Shown piece after piece: positions 6,701-11,973 of a DNA stretch of 11,973 nucleotides. Made by a program: the position numbers and the translations under genes. Each line of letters starts with the position of its first letter. Position 1 is the stretch's first letter. This DNA is from Lactifluus volemus (Eukaryota > Basidiomycota > Agaricomycetes > Russulales > Russulaceae): assembly GCA_022376515.1 (NCBI GenBank), contig WTXI01000602.1, positions 1-11,973 on the forward strand. Direction: 5' to 3'. The notes under the pieces were generated by a model. That model was not told the origin of the DNA. It made no database searches and saw only the letters and a list, made by a program, of their open reading frames with translations.

Positions 6701-9700
6701 CGTGTGATCTCGCAGGGGCGTCGTGATGCACTGCACGTCTGAAGAGGATGCAACAGAGCTGAACGATTGAGTATGTCCGGTAGACGAGCCTACTGCGACC
6801 TGTCCTATTGCAACATTCCACATGCGAATCGTGCGATCGTCAGAAGCGGAGACAATATGCTGTCCATTTGGCGTAAACGCAAGAGAATAGATCGATGCAG
6901 TGTGTCCAGTAAACGGGCCCGCTATGACATCTCCTGTTGTAGAGTCCCAAAAGCGAATCGTGCGATCGGTCGAAGCAGAGGCGATATGCTGCCCGTCTGG
7001 TGAGAACGCAACACCGCAGGCAATTCCAGTGTGTCCAGTAAATGGGCCCGCCAGGAGCCTTCCTGTTACGACATCCCACACACGAATCGTGCAATCGTAC
7101 GAGCCCGAGGCGATGCGTTGCCTGTCCGGCGACAGTGCAAAGGATTCGACTGAATCGGTGTGTCCAATAAATGGGTCCACTACAATCGCTCCTGTTATGA
7201 AATCCCACACGCGGATCGTGCAATCAGCCGAGGCCGATACAATCAGCGGCTGATTTGGTATAAATGCAATAGCGCGGATGGTGTTGGTGTGTCCAGTAAG
7301 CGGGTCTGCTACGATATCCCCTGTTGCGGCATCCCATATGCGAATCGTGCAATCTTTTGAACCCGATGCGATATGCTTCCCGTCCGGTGAGAATGCAACA
7401 CACCTGGCATGGTCAGTATGTCCGTAAAACGGGCCCACTACAACCTCTCCTGTTGCGGAATCCCACACGCGAATCGTGCGGTCGTTCGAGGCCGAGGCGA
7501 TCCGCTTCCCGTCAGGTGAGAATGCAACTTGAATGACCCAATCGGTGTGACCAGTAAATGGACCCGCTGTGACCTCTCCTGTTGAAACGTCCCACATGCA
7601 AATCGTGCAGTCTGAAGAGGCGGAGACTATCCGTTGCCCGTCCGGTGAGAGTGCAATGGAATTGACAGACTGAGTGTGTCCCGTAAAGGGACCCGTTACT
7701 TCTCTCTTTCTGGCATCCCACACGCAAATCGTGTGATCGAATGAGGCCGAGGCGATCCGCTGCCCGTCCGACGAGACTGCAATACAGCTGATTGAATCAA
7801 GATGTCCGGTGAATGGGGCCGCTACGACCTTTCCTGTTGCGAGATCCCATACACGAATCGTGCGATCGCGTGAGGCCGAGGCAATCCTCTGCCCGTCCAA
7901 GAATGCAACAGAGTAGACGGAATGGGTGTGTCCAGTAAACGGGCCTGCCACAGCCTCCCCTGTTGCAGCATCCCACACACGGATCGTGCGATCAGACGAA
8001 GCCGAGGCGATGTGCTGCTGGTCAGGCGAGAATGCGATGGAATAGATCTCATCGGTGTGTCCAGAAAATGGGCCCGCTATGACCTCGCCTGTTGCGGCAT
8101 CCCACACACGGATCGTGCGATCGTACGAGCCCGAAGCGATGCGTAGCCCGTCCAGCGAAAATGCAACAGATCTGACCGCATCGGGTGTGTCCAGTAAATG
8201 GGCCTGCTATGACATCTCCTGTTGCAGCATCCCAAACACGAATCGTGTGGTCGAATGAGGCCGATGCGATGCGTTGCCCGTCCGATGAAAATGCAACAGA
8301 TCTGACCGCATAGGTGTGTCCAGTAAATGGGCCCACTACAACCTCTCCTGTTGCGGAGTCCCATACGCGAATCGTGCAATCGTCAGAGGCAGATGCGATG
8401 CGTTGCCCGTCTGGCGAGAATGCAACACAGAAGACCCTATCGGTGTGTCCAGTGAATTGGCTCGCTACAGCTTCCCCCGTTGTCGCATCCCATACTCGAA
8501 TCGTGCCATCTTCCCCGGCAGATGCGATCCGCCGTCCATCCGGCGAGAATGCAACAAACAATACTGTTCTTCCATGCTGAATAGTCATCTCCAATGCAGG
8601 CCAATCAGACAACTGTCCGCATTTCAGAGACAATGTCTGAGGGAATTTGTGAAGGTAATGCTGGACGATCCGCGAAGAGGATGGTGCGAAGGGGAGGGCA
8701 GATATATATATGTGCGGAGCGCTCCTTGCTATCGCCATTCCGAAATATCGCACAAATGCGAGCGCGTCATTCACAAATGACAAGAGATGCTCTACCTCCA
8801 ATTGGGAAATCTGGTGCGAATAGTCACAATATGTCATATCGGTGATAGTGGGATGTGCCTACCTTCAGCAGGCCAGACTGCAACCGTGTCTTCAGAGATG
8901 CCAATGCCATTGAAGCAAGGCCAACACTATTCTTGATGCTGAGTACTTCCAGCCAAAATAGAAATCTTGTCTCGAAGAGCAATCGAAGGCTTGTAAAGAG
9001 ATCATATTCGAAAGCAACATATTTCAAATGGTGGTCCCAGAAACACAGGCATATGATAAGGCAGGAGGAATATATGTGGCAATTCGATATCCGATGTCTG
9101 GAACGTCCCGGTTGGCGAGATATGACGACTCTAGTTTGCAAATGTTGAACTTGAGGGCATCCAACATCAAGCCAAGGCAGGAATGTGCCAATCGATGGTG
9201 AGCCTTACTAAAGTCGACGTGAAATATTCCACTCTTCTCACTGGCCAGAAAGTCACGGAATGATGTGTGGAGGGGAACGATGGGGCCAGTGTCATGAGAT
9301 GAAGTCACATTACTGAGCAGTGACCCAAGGTGACGCAGCATCTCAACGACGCAATCAGAATCATCAGGGTCAGGATCGTCGGGATCATCACTGGGTGCAT
9401 ATCGTCGCAGAGAAATCAATGAATTGATGGAAAGTGGCTCGATCGCAGCAAAAATCTGTCCCATAACAGACCGAAATAGAGTCCGCGCTGCAGGCGGTTT
9501 GAAGTATCCTTTGAGGACTTCTTCGTATAACTGGTCCAACGGATCTTGTCCATCGCGATCTCGAGAGTGTCCCAGCAGACGTTGTACGACCTGTCTCTTG
9601 CTGAATCCAAAACTAGGAGGAGGATTGTTTATCAATCCGCATGAAACAGCTGCCCATTGAAACAGGCCTTCCGCCGCCTTTGCCAGTTTCACGCCATGCT

Positions 9701-11882
9701 GTTCGAACACCTCAGGGGGGAGCTCGCTCTGAAGATACAAGCAAATATCTTGCTCTGTCTTTGAAGCGAGTTTGGAGTCATCCATGTATAGGGTGTTTGT
9801 GGACAGCGCGTTGACGAACGCAGGTTCGATATCATTCTCCGGCCTCGAGGTGATGAGAACGCGGAAATTGGATGGCAAGTCGAGGAGACGTTGAGCCAGA
9901 AATCTGTGTAGCCCGTTCTTGCCAGTTGCATCACCGCTCTCATCCAACGCATCGATAACGATAAGAATTGGACCGTCAAATTGCAGGCTCTTGAGCGGTT
10001 CAAGGAGGAGGCGTTCGAAAAGTGTACGATAGTGTCGAGTGGTAAGAAGAGATGAATCACTCTTGAGTACCTTGCCGAGAGCGAGCTTGAATGGAGGATA
10101 GCGATTGGAGAGATCGCAAGCAAGTGTTGTGAAGAGTTGGTAAGCCTCGTCTTTTGAACTCTCGTTCCGCACAAAAGCGAAGAACGAGCCGAGGCCCTTG
10201 TTCTGGAAGCGGTGTGCGACCTCATGTGCAATCGAGGACTTTCCTGTGCCTGCCTGGCCAAGGAGCAGCAGCGCTCGTTGAGATTCATGATTCTCGACCC
10301 AGTTGACGATATAATGCAAAAAGTCTTCGCGTGTGCCTGGAAGACAGCGCTCCTCATCACCAAATTGCCAGCCTCCCTTGCAAGGCAATTTTCCTATTTT
10401 TGCATCCAATCCTATGTACCTCTCTTCAGATCGACGATTCAACGATTTGTGACTATCTGGGTTACGCACCGACTTCTAGCACAGCAACTTCGGTGGCGAC
10501 AGTTGCATGTGCGAGGAACTCCTGTCGTAGTCGAGCGAGGGTAGTGCGGTACTGTTCGATCTTTTCATCAACTTGACCGACCATATTCTTCATAGTCCGC
10601 TTTCCTGCAAATCATATCGTTATGATGAATGTCCAACGAGATAGATGAAGGAGACGTACCAACTTGCACATCTTCTGTATAGGATCTGATAAATTTGGCA
10701 CATTCGGAGACGCACTCTAGCATCTCATCGAGGAACCTTGCCTGCAAAGACGCTGGCTCCATGTTTCTCAAAATGTCTGCCTCTTTGGCAAATTCGAAGG
10801 CATCACGTATTGCCTTGAGTAGTGTTCGGACATTGTCGTCACGCTGAAACTGGTGTAGCAAAGTCTGGCGGCGAGGTGAGAAATAATGAATGTTTCATAT
10901 CCTCCGCAAAGCGTACCTCGGGAATCTTGGAGAGTAGACTCCATGCTAAGTGAGCGTGGGGGAGCAGCTGAAGAAGGGGAAATTAGCTCAGCGAAGGATA
11001 CCCAAGGCCGATATTTGGAGCACCTCAGCAATTGGACCGACGGCGTCAATGACCCACTTGATGGCACCAACGGCAGCCTTCCATGTCTTTATCGTATCCA
11101 TGGCTTCTTCTGCGGTGATGACTGCCGCAGTCAGAGAGGGACCTGCGTTCGTTGACACGGTGATCGTTAAGAAGAGGGTGGCTAGCTCAGCTGAATTTCG
11201 AGCGTCAGTACTTCTAAGCACAATACCAACTTCTACATGAAGGACGAGGACGCTCAGCCAGGTGGATGATTAAGATCTCTATGAAATAGACGAACCGTGT
11301 CGGGATTCACAGGATATCTCCTGCCTTCCAACAAGGATGTCTGTCCGCATCGTCCTTTTCGCATAAATAGATACTGTGATCCCGGAGAGTGGCTGTATAG
11401 CCCTGCAGGAGACTCAGTTGGACGTAGAAATGAAAATACGACATTTCCCACAAGGCGTCGAGGTTCTCATTCCATTCACGCGCTGGTCCACGCTCCGCAC
11501 GGACTGTGTCCGCCATATTCTAGCTCCATTGGTCACAGTAACGTAGAACCGTCTTTCTTTCCCGGAAGGGATTCGAGACGAGGAAGATGGTGCGCCCTGA
11601 GTACTGACAGGAGAGATATATTTAGTACGTCTCAGAGCAGGATAAGTAAGATATGTACCAGTCACATCGATCCAGAGTAAACTCGATGGCGTTGTGCGGA
11701 CCTCAGGCCGATCGCTGTTCAAAGCCAGTTTTCCGATCGTGAGGAAATATCAAATCGATGGATAAGACCGATTTACCCAATTCTGGAATTTTGAGTGTTT
11801 GAGCTATAGAAATGTTTAACTTCGGGGGCCATCGGATGTGAGAGTGTTTGACATACGAATTCGGTTGTGCAAGAGCCATCAT
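6440..11882 (-). CDS. Fungal NLR: C2-like / helical / NACHT / WD40 repeat protein (frame-broken)
   Basis: This is a STAND-class NTPase of the fungal NOD-like receptor type. Relatives such as HET-E of Podospora act in non-self recognition and regulated cell death: the repeats sense and the NACHT domain oligomerises. My exon model, on the minus strand, is (11882)-11777, 11714-11659, 11603-11443, 11402-11296, 11232-11024, 10967-10917, 10864-10660, 10604-10470, 10423-8863 and 8810-6440 (stop TAG). The nine introns are 62, 55, 40, 63, 56, 52, 55, 46 and 52 nt. The product would be about 1,650 residues. Every junction is in phase if four one-base errors are corrected: deletions near 11555-11566, 11475-11479 and 9041-9043, and an extra G in 8183-8185. 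The paralog's start codon (5562) has no equivalent ATG here. The frame is open to the window edge, so translation starts upstream, or at the in-frame ATG at 11832. The family is certain; activity is not. Confidence 0.85.
6773..8567 (-). repeat. Array of 14 WD40 repeats (129-nt units), in-frame apart from one indel
   Basis: There are fourteen consecutive units of 43 codons, each of the form VAFSPDGQRIASAS-D-TIRVWDAATGEVVAGPFTGHT. These are canonical WD40 blades with the GH and WD dipeptides and the structural Asp. Seven blades make one propeller, so 14 suits two. Most units are 129 nt. One unit (near 7885-7900) lacks one residue (AFLDGQ instead of AFSPDGQ). Another is 130 nt because of an extra G at 8183-8185. 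The units are very alike at the nucleotide level, which points to recent homogenisation. Variable residues cluster right after GH (TDRV, TYAV, TDEI, LDSI, TQSV, TDWV, TNTI, TGIA) and just before TIR (G, C, H, R). These are exposed loop positions in such propellers. Confidence 0.95.
8568..8810 (-). other. Linker between NACHT exon and WD40 array
   Basis: After the intron at 8811-8862 (GTAGGC...CACCAG, phase 0) the protein resumes ISQLEVEHLLSFVNDALAF. It continues through AIARSAPHIYISALPFAPS and HYLHKFPQTLSL into the first WD40 unit at 8567. This block is typical of basidiomycete NACHT-WD40 proteins, where it joins the ATPase arm to the sensor. The intron is required because the upstream frame meets a stop inside it and its length is not a multiple of three. 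Confidence 0.8.
8863..10423 (-). other. NACHT NTPase domain and linker exon of the NLR
   Basis: This single exon carries the nucleotide-binding switch. It opens with ERYIGLDAKIGKLPCKGGW and CLPGTREDFL, typical of the lead-in to fungal NACHT domains. The Walker A motif GQAGTGKSS is at about 10259-10233 and the Walker B ILIVIDALDESG at about 9968-9933, followed by a FRVLITSRPE block (about 9868-9839). All key residues are present. Further on, LHTSFRDFLASEKSGIFHVD and AHSCLGLML are the usual end blocks before the linker. At about 9041-9043 the frame breaks: ALSYAC is followed by a stop at 9024-9026, while the expected FWDHHLKYVAFE continues one frame over. The exon ends LQSGLLK at 8863, before a 52-nt intron (8811-8862). 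Confidence 0.9.
10470..11232 (-). other. Helical N-terminal (STAND-associated) region of the NLR, four exons
   Basis: Exons 11232-11024, 10967-10917, 10864-10660 and 10604-10470 encode a mostly helical region. Visible blocks are LATLFLTITVSTNAG, AEEAMDTIKTWKAAVGAIKW, then AELLPHAHLAWSLLSKIPE, RDDNVRTLLKAIRDAFEFA and ASLQARFLDEMLECVSECA, ending in a coiled-coil-like stretch (DEKIEQYRTTLARLRQEF). This order matches the helical N-terminal region that precedes NACHT in many Agaricomycete NLRs; in fungal STAND proteins such regions are thought to act as or near the effector part. The introns are 56 nt (polypyrimidine tract, ends TTCTTCAG), 52 nt and 55 nt (GTACGT...TTGCAG). A last 46-nt intron (10424-10469, GTGCGT...CTGAAG) joins it to the NACHT exon. 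Confidence 0.75.
11296..11714 (-). other. C2-like domain exons of the NLR (two single-base deletions)
   Basis: Three exons (11714-11659, 11603-11443, 11402-11296) encode a C2-like beta-sandwich: SSLLWIDVTVLRAHHLPRL, RRFYVTVTNGARIWRT, EWNENLDALWE, then after a 40-nt intron SGITVSIYAKRT and ILVGRQEIS. Compared with the orphan copy at 5094-5256, exon 11603-11443 is 161 nt instead of 163. The two missing bases lie near 11555-11566 (between LPGK and ERRFYV) and near 11475-11479 (between DQRV and EWNENL). Restoring frame there would make all phases agree. The upstream exon ends in frame at 11777 (GTAAAT donor). Confidence 0.75.
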
Positions 11883-11973
11883 TGTGACAAGTTTTGAGGC
11901 GAGTACCCGAATGCGGTGATGCGGTGACTAGATTTTGACGAGGCGCTTCGTCGATGGGAACAAACAACAACCA
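11443..11973. repeat. Direct repeat, copy B (matches 5094-5618), cut by the window edge
   Basis: This is the partner of copy A, same orientation, about 6.35 kb away. It covers the first three exons and two introns of the NLR plus upstream sequence to the end of the window. Conserved strings include TGTACCAGTCACATC and GACATACGAATT. The part around the paralog's ATG (5562) is altered here by a small deletion. Confidence 0.9.

Noticed and set aside
6773..8567. Regularly spaced repeats that might suggest a CRISPR array
   Set aside because: The period is 129 nt with no unique spacers, and every unit encodes a WD40 blade. The context is eukaryotic.
6767..8580. Several plus-strand ORFs of 70-150 codons across the WD40 array
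   Set aside because: They are antisense shadows of the 129-nt repeat units. Each repeats the same reversed motif (CPVNGPA...SPVVESHTRIV) and has no independent support.
10865..10916. Suspected phase mismatch at the intron between the second and third helical-region exons
   Set aside because: A recount shows that the exon at 10967-10917 is 51 nt and ends in phase 0 (IPE), which joins TLLHQ correctly.
11703..11705. In-frame TGA suggesting a nonsense mutation in the NLR N-terminus
   Set aside because: It is in frame only if the 62-nt intron 11715-11776 is retained. With that intron removed, the C2 frame is open at this point.

Overview
The window looks like an accessory, repeat-rich stretch of a filamentous basidiomycete genome (Agaricomycetes; the NLR is of a type familiar from Boletales and relatives). 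The reasons are short introns of 40-63 nt with GT...AG borders and CTGA- or TACTAAA-like branch sites, a many-exon NACHT-WD40 gene of fungal type, and fragments of eukaryotic housekeeping genes. Nothing looks bacterial: there are no operons or Shine-Dalgarno sites.

Layout. 1-1200: no recognisable gene. 1284-1938 (-): a broken piece of a Sla2/Hip1R-type endocytic actin-binding protein, with coiled coil and I/LWEQ (THATCH) domain. 2130-2450 (+): a divergent start of a protein resembling the ribosome-biogenesis factor Utp18, quickly broken. 2451-4240: low coding content with small orphan ORFs and a hydrophobic fragment. 4245-5562 (-): a second copy of the 5' end of an NLR gene (C2-like domain only), still readable as a 168-residue product and followed by a detached later piece. 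5640-6430: no gene. 6440 to at least 11882 (-): one large fungal NLR gene that fills the right half of the window.

The NLR gene reads, N to C: C2-like domain, helical STAND-type N-terminal region, NACHT ATPase with intact Walker A and B, a linker, 14 near-identical WD40 repeats plus a decayed 15th, and a conserved C-terminal tail. I could place ten exons whose phases agree at every junction, provided four single-base indels are allowed for: two deletions in the C2 exon, one in the NACHT-WD40 linker and one insertion in the WD40 array. All lie at or beside short homopolymers. The gene is therefore either freshly inactivated or, just as plausibly, intact in the organism and damaged by sequencing error.

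The C2 segment of the NLR (11443-11973) and the orphan copy (5094-5618) form direct repeats about 6.3 kb apart that bracket the NLR body. They share exon and intron structure, and this allowed the N-terminal exons to be worked out. The best leads are this duplicated stand-alone C2 module, the homogenised and diversified WD40 array, and the indel pattern.
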